Shown here in pieces: positions 36,163 through 44,865 of a stretch of 64,000 nucleotides of DNA. The first letter of the stretch is position 1. Each line of letters begins with the position of its first letter. The translations under genes were made by a program, and so were the position numbers. A model generated the notes under the pieces. That model had not been told where the DNA came from, made no database searches, and saw only the letters and a program-made list of their open reading frames with translations. The stretch comes from Alphaproteobacteria bacterium (GTDB lineage: Bacteria; Myxococcota_A; UBA796; GCA-2862545): assembly GCA_020632885.1 (NCBI GenBank), contig JACKEQ010000007.1:1-64000 (forward strand). The letters are read 5' to 3'.

Positions 36163-38544
36163 ATGTCCCGTCCGATCCGCAAGGTCGCCGTGCTCGGCGC
36201 TGGCGTGATGGGAACCGGCATCGCGGCCCACCTGGCCAACGCCGGCATCCCGTCCCTTCTGTTCGACATCGTCCCCGCCGACGCGGGAGACGCGCCCGCT
36301 GCGCGCAACGCGTTCGCCCTCAAGGGCATCCAGGGCGCCCTCAAGAGCCGTCCCGCCGCGCTCCACACGCCCGCGTGCGCGGAGCTCATCACGCCCTGCA
36401 ACTACGACGATCACGCCGATCAGCTCGCCTCCTGCGACTGGATCGTCGAGGTGGTCGTCGAGCGGCTCGACATCAAGAAGAAGGTCTACCAGTGGGTCGC
36501 GGACAACCGGGCCGAGGGTAGCGTGGTGAGCTCGAACACCTCGGGCATCAAGCTGGCCGACATGGCCGCCGGCATGCCGGAGGAGATGCGCAGCAACTTC
36601 CTCATCACGCACTTCTTCAACCCCGTCCGCTACATGCGTCTCCTCGAGATCGTGAGCGGCCCCGAGACCGACCCCGCCGTGGTCGAGCGCATGGCCACCT
36701 TCGGCGAGCGCCACCTCGGCAAGGGCATCGTGTACGCCAAGGACACCCCGAACTTCATCGCCAACCGCGTCGGCACGTTCGGCATGGCCAGCGTCTTCAA
36801 GCACATGGCGCGCCACGGGCTGAACGTGGAGCAGGTGGACGCCATCTTCGGGCCCGCCCTCGGCCGTCCGAAGTCCGCGGTGTTCCGCACGGCGGATCTG
36901 GTGGGCCTCGACACGTTCGCCCACGTCATCTCCAACCTCTACGACGGCGTGCCGGACGACGAGTGCCGCGAGTACTTCGTGCTGCCCGACTACGTGAAGC
37001 AGATGATCGCGAACGGGCAGCTCGGCTCGAAGAGCGGGTCGGGCTTCTACAAGAAGGGTGTGGTGGACGGGAAGAAGGCCATCCTGGCCCTCGACACCGA
37101 GACGCTGACGTACCGCGAGCAGGAGAAGGTCCGCTACGACTCGCTCGGGGCGGCCCGGAAGAAGGACAAGCTCGCGGACAAGCTCCAGGCCGTCGTCTAC
37201 GCGGACGACGTCGCCGGGAAGTGCGCCTGGGACGTCACGGCCGACACCCTGATCTACGCAGCCAACCGCATCCCCGAGATCGCCGACGACGTCGTGAACA
37301 TCGACAACGGGATGAAGTGGGGCTTCGGCTGGGACGTCGGTCCGTTCGAGACCTGGGACGCCATCGGCGTCCGGCGCTCCGTCGAGAAGATGGAGGCCGA
37401 GGGCCGCACCGTGCCCGCCTGGGTGAAGGACATGCTGGCGAGCGGGCAGGAGACCTTCTACGCCCGCGGTGACGACGGGCTCGTCCGCTACGCGGTGAAG
37501 GCCGGCGGCACCGCCCTCGTCCCGACCAGCGACGCCGAGCTCGACCTCGTCACGCTGCGCGCCCAGGGCCGCGAGATCGAGCGCAACGCGAGCGCCTCGC
37601 TGTTCGATCTCGGCGACGGCGTGCTCGGGCTCGAGTTCCACAGCAAGATGAACGCCCTCGACAACCTGATCTTCGAGCAGTACGCCAAGGCGCTCGACAT
37701 GCTCGACGCCGACCGGTTCGACGCTCTCGTGGTCGGCAACCAGGACAGCCGGGCGTTCTGCGCGGGCGCCAACGTGCTCATGATCCTGATGGGCGCCATG
37801 CAGGGCGACTGGAAGGGCATCGAGTCGCAGATCGATCAGCTCCAGCAGCTGATGATGCGCGCGAAGTACCACCGCAAGCCGGTCGTCACCGCCCCGCACC
37901 AGCTCACCCTGGGCGGCGGTGCGGAGACCACGATGCACTCGGCGGCCACGGTCGCCAGCGGCGAGCTCTACATGGGCCTCGTCGAGGTCGGCGTGGGGCT
38001 CATCCCCGGCGCCGGCGGGTGCAAGGAGATGGTGATGCGCTACGCGGGCGAGTTCCCGCAGGACATCGAGTACGACCCCAACCCGTTCGTGCAGAAGGCC
38101 TTCGAGCGCATCGGGCTCGCCAAGGTGGCCACGAGCGCTGGGGAGGCCCGCGACCTCGGGTTCCTCCGCGCCACCGACACCATCACCATGAACCCCGCCC
38201 ACCTGCTCCACGACGCCAAGAAGCGCGCGCGCGGGCTGGCCGACGGCGGGTACGTGGCGCCCCGCAAGCGCACCGTGAAGCTGCCGGGGCCCTCGGGCAA
38301 GGCTGCCATCGAGCTGTTCTTGTACCAGATGCACGAGGGCGGCTTCGCCACCGAGCACGACGTCACCGTCGGCAAGGCGCTCGCGAAGGTGCTCACCGGC
38401 GGCGACATCCCGCCCGGCACGGTGCGCACCGAGCAGGACCTCCTGGACCTCGAGCGCGAGGTCTTCATGGGTCTGTGCGGCGAGCCGAAGTCCCAGGCCC
38501 GCATGCAGCACATGCTGCAGACCGGGAAGCCCCTCCGGAACTGA
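36163..38544 (+). CDS. fadN: 3-hydroxyacyl-CoA dehydrogenase/enoyl-CoA hydratase fusion (FadN-type)
   Basis: Bifunctional beta-oxidation enzyme of 793 residues: hydrates trans-2-enoyl-CoA and oxidises 3-hydroxyacyl-CoA with NAD+. The N-terminal NAD-binding motif GAGVMGTGIAAHLA starts near residue 12, and THFFNPVRYMRLLEI marks the dehydrogenase catalytic region. The C-terminal dehydrogenase domain follows. The crotonase domain lies at about 480-690 with FCAGANV and LTLGGGAE oxyanion-hole segments and GLIPGAGG. Dehydrogenase first and hydratase last, with about 790 residues, matches Bacillus FadN; E. coli FadB has the opposite order. AGAGGAG at 36151-36157 supports the ATG at 36163. The thiolase gene follows 72 bases later, forming the usual pair. 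Confidence 0.92.
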   Translation: MSRPIRKVAVLGAGVMGTGIAAHLANAGIPSLLFDIVPADAGDAPAARNAFALKGIQGALKSRPAALHTPACAELITPCNYDDHADQLASCDWIVEVVVERLDIKKKVYQWVADNRAEGSVVSSNTSGIKLADMAAGMPEEMRSNFLITHFFNPVRYMRLLEIVSGPETDPAVVERMATFGERHLGKGIVYAKDTPNFIANRVGTFGMASVFKHMARHGLNVEQVDAIFGPALGRPKSAVFRTADLVGLDTFAHVISNLYDGVPDDECREYFVLPDYVKQMIANGQLGSKSGSGFYKKGVVDGKKAILALDTETLTYREQEKVRYDSLGAARKKDKLADKLQAVVYADDVAGKCAWDVTADTLIYAANRIPEIADDVVNIDNGMKWGFGWDVGPFETWDAIGVRRSVEKMEAEGRTVPAWVKDMLASGQETFYARGDDGLVRYAVKAGGTALVPTSDAELDLVTLRAQGREIERNASASLFDLGDGVLGLEFHSKMNALDNLIFEQYAKALDMLDADRFDALVVGNQDSRAFCAGANVLMILMGAMQGDWKGIESQIDQLQQLMMRAKYHRKPVVTAPHQLTLGGGAETTMHSAATVASGELYMGLVEVGVGLIPGAGGCKEMVMRYAGEFPQDIEYDPNPFVQKAFERIGLAKVATSAGEARDLGFLRATDTITMNPAHLLHDAKKRARGLADGGYVAPRKRTVKLPGPSGKAAIELFLYQMHEGGFATEHDVTVGKALAKVLTGGDIPPGTVRTEQDLLDLEREVFMGLCGEPKSQARMQHMLQTGKPLRN

Positions 38545-38616
38545 TCTCTGGTCCCGGGACCGCCGGTCGCGTGCCTCGGTGGTCCCCGCCCCCACCTCTT
38601 CTCCAGGAAATCCATC

Positions 38617-39783
38617 ATGCGTGAAGTCGCAGTCGTCTCCGCGGTCCGCTCCGCGATCGGAAAGGCCAAGAAGGGCTCTCTCAAGGACACCCGCCCCGAC
38701 GACCTCCTCGCCGCCGTGCTCAAGGGCGCGGTGGAGCGCGCGGGCATCGACCCCGCCGAGATCGACGACGTCGTCGTCGGTACCGCCATGCCCGAGGCCG
38801 AGCAGGGCATGAACGTGGCCCGGATCAGCGCCATCATGGCCGGCATCCCGGACACCGTGCCCGCTCTCACCATCAACCGGTTCTGCTCGAGCGGCATCCA
38901 GGCCATCGCCCAGGGCGCCACCTCCATCCTCTCCGGCTGGCAGGACGTGGTGCTGGCCGGAGGCGTGGAGTCCATGACGCAGATCGCCATGGGCGGCCAG
39001 AAGCCGAGCCCCAACCCGCACCTCATGGACGAGCGCCCCGACGCGTACACGCCCATGGGCATCACGGCCGAGAACGTGGCCGAGCGCTTCGGAGTCTCCC
39101 GCGCCGACCAGGATGCGTTCTCCGCGGCGTCCAACGACAAGGCCCTCGCGGCCATCGAGGCGGGTCGCTTCAAGGAAGAGATCCTGCCCGTCCCCGTGCG
39201 GGTGTTCGAGGACGGTGCCTGGGTCGAGAGGACCTTCGACACCGACGAGGGTCCGCGCGCCTCGACCGTCGAGGGTCTGGGCAAGCTCAAGACGCCCTTC
39301 AAGGCCACGGGCTCCGTCACCGCCGGCTCGTCCTCGCAGATGTCCGACGGTGCCGCTGCGGCCGTGATCATGGACCGCGCGAAGGCCGAGGCCCGCGGGC
39401 TGCCCATCCTGGGCGTGCTGCGCAGCTACCAGGTCGTGGGCGTACCGCCCGACATCATGGGCGTCGGGCCGCTCTACGCCATCCCGAAGGCCGTGGAGGC
39501 CGCCGGGCTCACCCTCGACGACATCGACGTGTTCGAGATCAACGAGGCGTTCGCGAGCCAGGCCCTCTACTGCGTGCGCGAGCTCGGCATCGACCCCACG
39601 AAGGTCAACCCGAACGGCGGCGCCATCGCCCTCGGCCACCCGCTCGGCGCGACCGGGGCCCGCATGACGGCCACCCTGCTCCACGAGATGAAGCGCCGGA
39701 ACGCCCGGTACGGCATCGTCTCGATGTGCATCGGTGGCGGCATGGGCGCGGCGGCGGTGTTCGAGAACATCCACGCCGACTGA
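38617..39783 (+). CDS. fadA: acetyl-CoA acyltransferase (thiolase)
   Basis: 388-residue thiolase, the usual family length. It cleaves 3-ketoacyl-CoA with CoA to acetyl-CoA and a shortened acyl-CoA, the last step of beta-oxidation. Nucleophilic Cys in NRFCSSGIQA (about residue 90), His in GGAIALGHPLGATG and the second Cys in SMCIGGGMGAA are all present. AGGA precedes the ATG at a normal distance. It lies directly after the FadN-type gene and is probably co-transcribed and complexed with it. A biosynthetic acetyl-CoA acetyltransferase role is less likely given the neighbour. Confidence 0.93.
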   Translation: MREVAVVSAVRSAIGKAKKGSLKDTRPDDLLAAVLKGAVERAGIDPAEIDDVVVGTAMPEAEQGMNVARISAIMAGIPDTVPALTINRFCSSGIQAIAQGATSILSGWQDVVLAGGVESMTQIAMGGQKPSPNPHLMDERPDAYTPMGITAENVAERFGVSRADQDAFSAASNDKALAAIEAGRFKEEILPVPVRVFEDGAWVERTFDTDEGPRASTVEGLGKLKTPFKATGSVTAGSSSQMSDGAAAAVIMDRAKAEARGLPILGVLRSYQVVGVPPDIMGVGPLYAIPKAVEAAGLTLDDIDVFEINEAFASQALYCVRELGIDPTKVNPNGGAIALGHPLGATGARMTATLLHEMKRRNARYGIVSMCIGGGMGAAAVFENIHAD

Positions 39784-39785
39784 CC

Positions 39786-40565
39786 GTGCTCTGGGTCCTC
39801 CTGACGGCGCTCGCCGGGGAGGGCCCCCGCGTCACGGTCGGCTCTGCGCTGCAGATCGGTTGGCAGCCCCTCATCGCGTCCGTCGATGGGGGGCTGTCGC
39901 GCATCGGTCACACGACGCTCGGGGTGGGTGTGGAGGGTGCGGTCGCGACCCAGCTCCTCGCGAATGCCCGGCTGGCTGCCCTGCGCGCGGTGGACACCCC
40001 TCCCCTGCGCGCTCCGGAGGGTGCGGCCTTCCGCTGGCGTCTGGTGGACCGCAGCGCCGGCCTGCGCGTCCTCCTGCACCTAGACCGCCTCGAGGGGCGT
40101 CCGTTCCTCCTCGCGGGCCTCACGGGCCACCTGCCCTGGGTGCGGGCCATCTCGCGGGACGACGAGGGCGTGCGCGGCGTCTGGCGGGGACGGTTCCTCT
40201 CGGGGTTCGTGGGGGTCGGGGTCACCGCGGCCTCCGCGCGCGGCTGGCTCGTGGCCGCCGAGGTGCGGTACGCCCATCGGCTGGTCGGGTCGAACGCAGG
40301 ACCCGTGCCGTTGGCGGACGGCGGGGAGACCGACGTCCCCCGGTTCATGCGTGCGCCCCCGTGGGGGCTCATGCGGTTCTCGGTGGGACGCCGGTGGTCA
40401 GGCCTCCCGGGTCGTCGCTCCGCGCACGAGGGCGATGATGCCGAGCACCACCAGGACGATCGGGTACACGAACACGACGCCCGCGACGAGCCCGGCCAGG
40501 AACCACACGACGGCGATGCCGACCATCAGGACCCCGCCGAGCATCTCGGGTGGCGCGCTCCGTAG
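39786..40565 (+). CDS. outer-membrane barrel-like protein of unknown function, with abnormal C-terminus
   Basis: GTG start two bases after the thiolase stop, so likely in the same operon. The N-terminus (VLWVLLTALAGEG) could be a short export signal. The body alternates hydrophobic and polar residues with repeated aromatic/Gly strands and reaches RFSVGRRW at about residue 205, which looks like the terminal strand of a beta-barrel ending in an aromatic residue. Beyond that the frame is rich in His, Asp and Glu. That part is antisense to the membrane helices of the convergent gene, so the last 50 or so residues may not be genuine. Overlap with that gene is 168 bases. No family recognised. Confidence 0.5.
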   Translation: MLWVLLTALAGEGPRVTVGSALQIGWQPLIASVDGGLSRIGHTTLGVGVEGAVATQLLANARLAALRAVDTPPLRAPEGAAFRWRLVDRSAGLRVLLHLDRLEGRPFLLAGLTGHLPWVRAISRDDEGVRGVWRGRFLSGFVGVGVTAASARGWLVAAEVRYAHRLVGSNAGPVPLADGGETDVPRFMRAPPWGLMRFSVGRRWSGLPGRRSAHEGDDAEHHQDDRVHEHDARDEPGQEPHDGDADHQDPAEHLGWRAP

Positions 40566-42314
40566 GAACTGGCCGTCGCCGTCGGCCCTGTCCTGCTGGT
40601 GGGCGTCGACGAGGAGGAAGGCGCACATGACGATGGCGTAGGCGGCGATGAACCAGGCGAGGTAGCCGATCAGGAACAGGCGGTGCTCCTTGTACGTGAA
40701 CTCCGCCCAGTTGCAGAACAGCTCCATGCCGAGGAGCATCGCGAGCCCGACCTGGTTCCGGACCTTCGAGAGGTCCGCGGCATGCAGGATCGCGAGGGTC
40801 ACCCTGGCGATGTAGTAGTAGTAGCTCATCGTGGTGAGCAGGAAGATCGGGATGAATCCGTAGCCGAAGGCCTCGTCGTCGTCGGAGCGCCGCAGCGCCC
40901 AGCCCATGATCACCATCATCGCGATGCCGAGCCCGTACCGCAGGGCTTTCTGCTCACCGATCCGCTTCTTGCGCTCGGGGCCGATGATGGTCGGGAGGGG
41001 TTGCTTCTCGAAGGGACCGGCGAACGCGAGCCCGAGGGCGAGCCCGATGCGCCGGGACGAGAGCTGCTCGGCCTTGTTGTGGTCCGACATGTTCTCGATG
41101 TGGACCACCACCTGGTCCATCCCGAAACGCCCGATGGCACCGGCCTCCAGGACGCCGACACCCACGAAGAAGCCCAGCGCCATCACGAGGAGCTGCTTGT
41201 GCACGTGCTTCCGCGCGAGGCCCGACACGCCCTTGGCGAACGGCCCCCACATCCAGAAGGCCGGGAACAGGCGGAGCGTGGCCGACCAGGCCGTGAGCAG
41301 GCCCGCGATGTAGGGCCGCTTCTTCTTCAGGGCCACCATCGACAGCATGAGGGCGGCCACCCAGTCGTAGCGGAGGAACACCCAGCTCACGGTGGGCCAG
41401 CGCAACGAGTACGACAACGTGAGCCAGAGCATGGCCCACAGCGCCGTCTCGCTGCCGTACGCCCAGCCCACGAGGGCGAAGGCGATGGCGAGCAGCGCCA
41501 CGTCGAGGAGGCCCACGAGCTTGATCACGGGCACGTCGCGGCCCATGAACCGACCCATCTGGTTCGCGGGTATGGCCTCTGCGAACGGCCGGGCGATGAG
41601 GGTCCACACCGGCGTGCCGTTGAAGCCGTGGTCCTGGATCATCTGGCGCCACATGCTGTCCGACATCCCGTAGACCTGGCGGTGCAGGTACAGGAAGTCC
41701 GACTCGAACTCCTTCCAGCGTGCGGGCGTGAAGTTGTTGGAGCGCACGACGCGGCCGCGCTCCACGGCGTGGGAGAGGGGCTTGAGCGCGTGCCCCTTCT
41801 CGTCCTGCGCCATGTAGATGTTGCCCTTCTTGTCCCAGCGGGGCCCGTCGTTCTCGACGTCGGCCAGGATGCACGCCGGGTAGAGGTCGTAGTACCCGAG
41901 CTCGTCGAAGTACTTCGCGTTCAGGTAGTAGTGCATGAGGTCGTACGTGTCGACCCGGTCCACCGCGAGCTTCGGCCCCCAACGCAGATAGTTGCTGATC
42001 GAGACGAGCGTGAGCACCACGAGCAGCAGCCGGGCGAGCTCGCCCTTCGCGGCCGCGAGCGCCGGCCACACGAGCACGATGCCGCCCAGCCCGAGCAGGA
42101 AGCCGAGGTGGACGATCTCGTAGCCCATCTGGGTGGCCGCGAAGATGCCGCCGATGACGGCGAAGGCCATGGCCTGCCCGAGCTGGAGGCGCTTCTGGGT
42201 GGGCCAGATGAGCGCCAGCACGATCGCCGCCAGCGCGATGTACACCTTGTTGCCCTCGGACTCGGTCCGGGACACGTCGGCTGCGAACGTCAGGTAGTCG
42301 GTGAGCCAGTCCAT
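40398..42314 (-). CDS. polytopic membrane protein, GT-C/GT87-like
   Basis: 638 residues with roughly twelve membrane helices. A large extracytoplasmic loop after the third or fourth helix holds DTYDLMHYYLNAKYF and YYDLYPA, the kind of acidic and aromatic loop seen in GT-C glycosyltransferases that use polyprenyl-phosphate sugars. Later segments such as LRWPTVSWVFLRYD and TLRLFPAFW resemble the GT87 (DUF2029) group. Likely transfers a sugar onto a lipid or glycan at the periplasmic face; donor and acceptor unknown. ATG at 42314. The C-terminal helix (VVFVYPIVLVVLGIIALV) ends in REA inside the 168-base overlap with the convergent gene. Divergent from the next gene. Confidence 0.75.
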   Translation of the reverse strand: MDWLTDYLTFAADVSRTESEGNKVYIALAAIVLALIWPTQKRLQLGQAMAFAVIGGIFAATQMGYEIVHLGFLLGLGGIVLVWPALAAAKGELARLLLVVLTLVSISNYLRWGPKLAVDRVDTYDLMHYYLNAKYFDELGYYDLYPACILADVENDGPRWDKKGNIYMAQDEKGHALKPLSHAVERGRVVRSNNFTPARWKEFESDFLYLHRQVYGMSDSMWRQMIQDHGFNGTPVWTLIARPFAEAIPANQMGRFMGRDVPVIKLVGLLDVALLAIAFALVGWAYGSETALWAMLWLTLSYSLRWPTVSWVFLRYDWVAALMLSMVALKKKRPYIAGLLTAWSATLRLFPAFWMWGPFAKGVSGLARKHVHKQLLVMALGFFVGVGVLEAGAIGRFGMDQVVVHIENMSDHNKAEQLSSRRIGLALGLAFAGPFEKQPLPTIIGPERKKRIGEQKALRYGLGIAMMVIMGWALRRSDDDEAFGYGFIPIFLLTTMSYYYYIARVTLAILHAADLSKVRNQVGLAMLLGMELFCNWAEFTYKEHRLFLIGYLAWFIAAYAIVMCAFLLVDAHQQDRADGDGQFLRSAPPEMLGGVLMVGIAVVWFLAGLVAGVVFVYPIVLVVLGIIALVRGATTREA

Positions 42315-42401
42315 CTCGGCCCGCTAACGCACCGGCAGCCCCGTGTAACGACTGCGTTGTTGCATGGGACCGCGATGTCTCCCCCGCTACCGGTCGGGCG
42401 T

Positions 42402-42406
42402 GGAGG
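42402..42406 (+). promoter_or_regulatory. ribosome binding site GGAGG deciding the start at 42412
   Basis: GGAGG lies five bases before a GTG at 42412. The upstream in-frame ATG at 42364 has no such site and adds only a low-complexity leader. Confidence 0.6.
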
Positions 42407-42411
42407 ACACA

Positions 42412-44754
42412 GTGGCGACGACTGGTGGCGTGCGGGTGGGGGTGGCCGAGCTCCCTGCGCTCGTGGGTGGACCCTGGCCGAAGGGCGAGAGGATGCTGAC
42501 GGTGGTGGGGCCTGGCACGGTGGATGTGGAGGCATGCCGACGCTGGTCGGCGAAGCGCGGCCTGCTGGCTTTCGAGGGTGTGACGTTCGACGGCGACATC
42601 GCGCGTGCCTGCGGGACGGGCCTGACGGCGCTGCGCCTCTACCGGTGCGACGTCCCCCGTGGAGCGCTCTCCTTCGTCGGTAGCCTCGGGAAGCTCGCGT
42701 TCCTCGACCTCTCGGGCACCGACGCGGACGTGCCTGTACGCGAAGGGCTCCGGGTGTTCCACGACGGCGAGCTGTCCGCTCCGACCCCCGCCCCGGACGG
42801 CGACGTCCTGATGGCGAAGGTGGCTGGGTCCACGCTCGATTCGCGCAGCATCCTCGCGCGTTGGATCGAGCAGCTGGCCGAGGACGTCGCCTGCCTCCTG
42901 GCCCTCCTTCCCCAGGAGGCCCGGGCAGTGACCAGCCTCCGCCGGATCCGGGATCCCGAGCACTGGGAGCCGGCGCTCGCGTCGGTGGTGAACGCCCTGG
43001 CCCCCACCTGCGATCGGCTCCATCAGGACGCCTCCGTCCTCGGCCAGGAGCTCGACGAGATGCGGCTCGCGGCCATCCGCGTGCTGAACGCGGCCGAGCT
43101 CCAGGACCACTACCATGAGCGCGGCCCCAGGGTGTTCCAGCCCCTCGCGCAGGTCGTCGCGAGGATGGCCTGGGTGGCCCGACGCTGGCATCCGCTGCGC
43201 GATCCGGTGATCCCGGCCGGTGTGGATGCCACCTGGGTGCTCGCTGCGATGCCGGCGGTGATGGGCTGGATGGCCGATCTGCCCGCTGCAGCGCCACCGC
43301 CGATCGCGGAGGATGTGGAGGCCCTCATCCAGGTCGGTGAGCAGGCGTCCATGCCCTCCCTCGCCATCATGAAGATGAAGGGCGCCTGCAAGGACGCCGA
43401 CCTGCTCGGCCGCGCGCTCTGGGTGGCCTTCCGCGCGGACAGGCTCCAGGCGCGCACGGCGGAGGCCTGGAAGGTGATGGCTGCTGTTCCGGCCAGCTCG
43501 CAAGACGTCGCTGACCTCCTGCGGTCGGCTGTCACCCACAACAAGCGGTTCTCGGAGGAGCCCTGGGACCCTACATTCACCACGATGTGTGAGCGACTGG
43601 AGGACCTCGCTCCCATCCGGGCCGTCGCCGCCGACCTCCCGCCGGGCCCGGCAGCCTGGATGAACGCGGCGCTGGACGCCATGGCGGCCCCTCCGGCTGG
43701 GTTCGATCTCGCGGAGCTCGAGGTCGCGGCACGTGGTGACGGCTTCCCGGACTTCGCTGTGATCCGCGACCTCCTCACCCGCGAGGGGGCGCCCGAGAAC
43801 CGGGGCGCGGATGCCCTCGCGCGGGCGGGCTGGTGGTCGAAGGACCTGCCGGAGGACCTCCAGGGCCTGTCCCACCCCCTGGACGTGCTCGACCGCCCAC
43901 CACCGCCTCCCGAGCGTCTCCCCGTGCCGGAGAGCTTCGTGCCGTCGGAGGTCCTCCCCGAGGATCCCACCGATCTCGCCCTCATCACGCCGAGCGCCGT
44001 GGAGGCCGCGCGGCTGGGGGCCCGCCGCGTTCGGCGCAAGGTCGCTGGCCCTCCTGACTACCAGGCGCTCTGCCGTCTGCTGAAGAAGGCCGCTCCCATC
44101 GACTACGAAGACCAATCCGGCTGGATGGACCCCCGCCCCGATGCGTTCGTCATCCCGGACCTCACGCGCACGGAGGTGCTCCAGACCGGTCGGTATCGCG
44201 GACCCAGCTACGTCTTCACACCCTGCGGGGGGGCGACGCTCGTGGAGGAGGACGGCGCCTTCCTGGCTCGGGGTATCGGGGCCTTCCTCCAGTGGCGCCA
44301 GGGTGGCCGGCCTGTGGCGCCTCCTCCAGCACGCATCTCGCGGGATGAGGTCGATCCCCGCGGGGACGAGGGGCTCGCTGCGTGGCTCGCCCGATGCCCG
44401 CCCGGCTCCCTCCTGATGGACTACCGCGACCTGCCGTTCCCCGTGGCGCAGCCTGCTCCACCCAGGGCCCATGGGCCGCGCTGGCATTCGCGCCACGGAT
44501 GGGTGTTCCTCGTGGAGTGCCCGTCGTGCACCGGACCGACGAGGAGGTCCGGAGCATCCTCCACAGGATCGCGAAGCTCGGGTCGCTGGAGGCTGCCGCG
44601 ACGGACCTCGGAGTGCACCCGACCGCGCTCGCCATCCGCCTCGCGCGGTGCAGGCACTTCCCGGACATCGTCGGCCCCATGCCGCTCCAGAAGAGCGCGA
44701 TGGACGCCTGGGCGCAGGCCAGGAGGGAGGCAGAGGCGGACGGGCGCCGATTGA
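42412..44754 (+). CDS. protein of unknown function with LRR-like N-terminus; C-terminus probably off frame
   Basis: 780 residues in the open frame. The N-terminal 100 residues contain two leucine-rich-like units (TALRLYRC, LAFLDLSG). The middle is helical with repeated Ala/Leu segments, one short basic patch and no membrane helix. A Pro-rich stretch lies near residue 505. After about 44520 the frame turns into Ser/Arg/Gly-rich sequence typical of a wrong frame, while the frame of the next entry becomes protein-like. The gene may thus carry a frameshift, or end early and overlap a second gene. The GTG start is chosen from the GGAGG site. No family recognised; its neighbours (lhr, nei) do not indicate a role. 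Confidence 0.6.
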   Translation: MATTGGVRVGVAELPALVGGPWPKGERMLTVVGPGTVDVEACRRWSAKRGLLAFEGVTFDGDIARACGTGLTALRLYRCDVPRGALSFVGSLGKLAFLDLSGTDADVPVREGLRVFHDGELSAPTPAPDGDVLMAKVAGSTLDSRSILARWIEQLAEDVACLLALLPQEARAVTSLRRIRDPEHWEPALASVVNALAPTCDRLHQDASVLGQELDEMRLAAIRVLNAAELQDHYHERGPRVFQPLAQVVARMAWVARRWHPLRDPVIPAGVDATWVLAAMPAVMGWMADLPAAAPPPIAEDVEALIQVGEQASMPSLAIMKMKGACKDADLLGRALWVAFRADRLQARTAEAWKVMAAVPASSQDVADLLRSAVTHNKRFSEEPWDPTFTTMCERLEDLAPIRAVAADLPPGPAAWMNAALDAMAAPPAGFDLAELEVAARGDGFPDFAVIRDLLTREGAPENRGADALARAGWWSKDLPEDLQGLSHPLDVLDRPPPPPERLPVPESFVPSEVLPEDPTDLALITPSAVEAARLGARRVRRKVAGPPDYQALCRLLKKAAPIDYEDQSGWMDPRPDAFVIPDLTRTEVLQTGRYRGPSYVFTPCGGATLVEEDGAFLARGIGAFLQWRQGGRPVAPPPARISRDEVDPRGDEGLAAWLARCPPGSLLMDYRDLPFPVAQPAPPRAHGPRWHSRHGWVFLVECPSCTGPTRRSGASSTGSRSSGRWRLPRRTSECTRPRSPSASRGAGTSRTSSAPCRSRRARWTPGRRPGGRQRRTGAD

Positions 44755-44846
44755 GCCGTCCTCCCCGCTACCCGCCCCCGCCCACGCCGGTGGACGAACG
44801 ACCGGAGCTCACGCCAGCCTTCCTCGAGGCGTTCGCGACCCGGTGA
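44499..44846 (+). CDS. small protein with helix-turn-helix-like segment, or frameshifted tail of the upstream gene
   Basis: 115 residues from ATG 44499; a GTG a few codons later is also possible. Residues about 15-50 (EEVRSILHRIAKLGSLEAAA then TDLGVHPTALAIRLARC) read as a Fis/HTH-like helical unit. The rest is Arg/Pro-rich and hydrophilic. It overlaps the end of the upstream ORF by 256 bases in another frame, and upstream coding quality fails where this one begins. One frameshifted gene is the simplest reading; two overlapping genes are the alternative. It ends 19 bases before the lhr start. Confidence 0.5.
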   Translation: MGVPRGVPVVHRTDEEVRSILHRIAKLGSLEAAATDLGVHPTALAIRLARCRHFPDIVGPMPLQKSAMDAWAQARREAEADGRRLSRPPRYPPPPTPVDERPELTPAFLEAFATR

Positions 44847-44865
44847 CTTTCGGGGGTGAACGGGT

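Noticed and set aside
35932..39774. Upstream extension of the giant reverse frame to 39774
   Set aside because: That part is antisense to fadN and fadA, which have clear domains, and the signal peptide begins at 35931.
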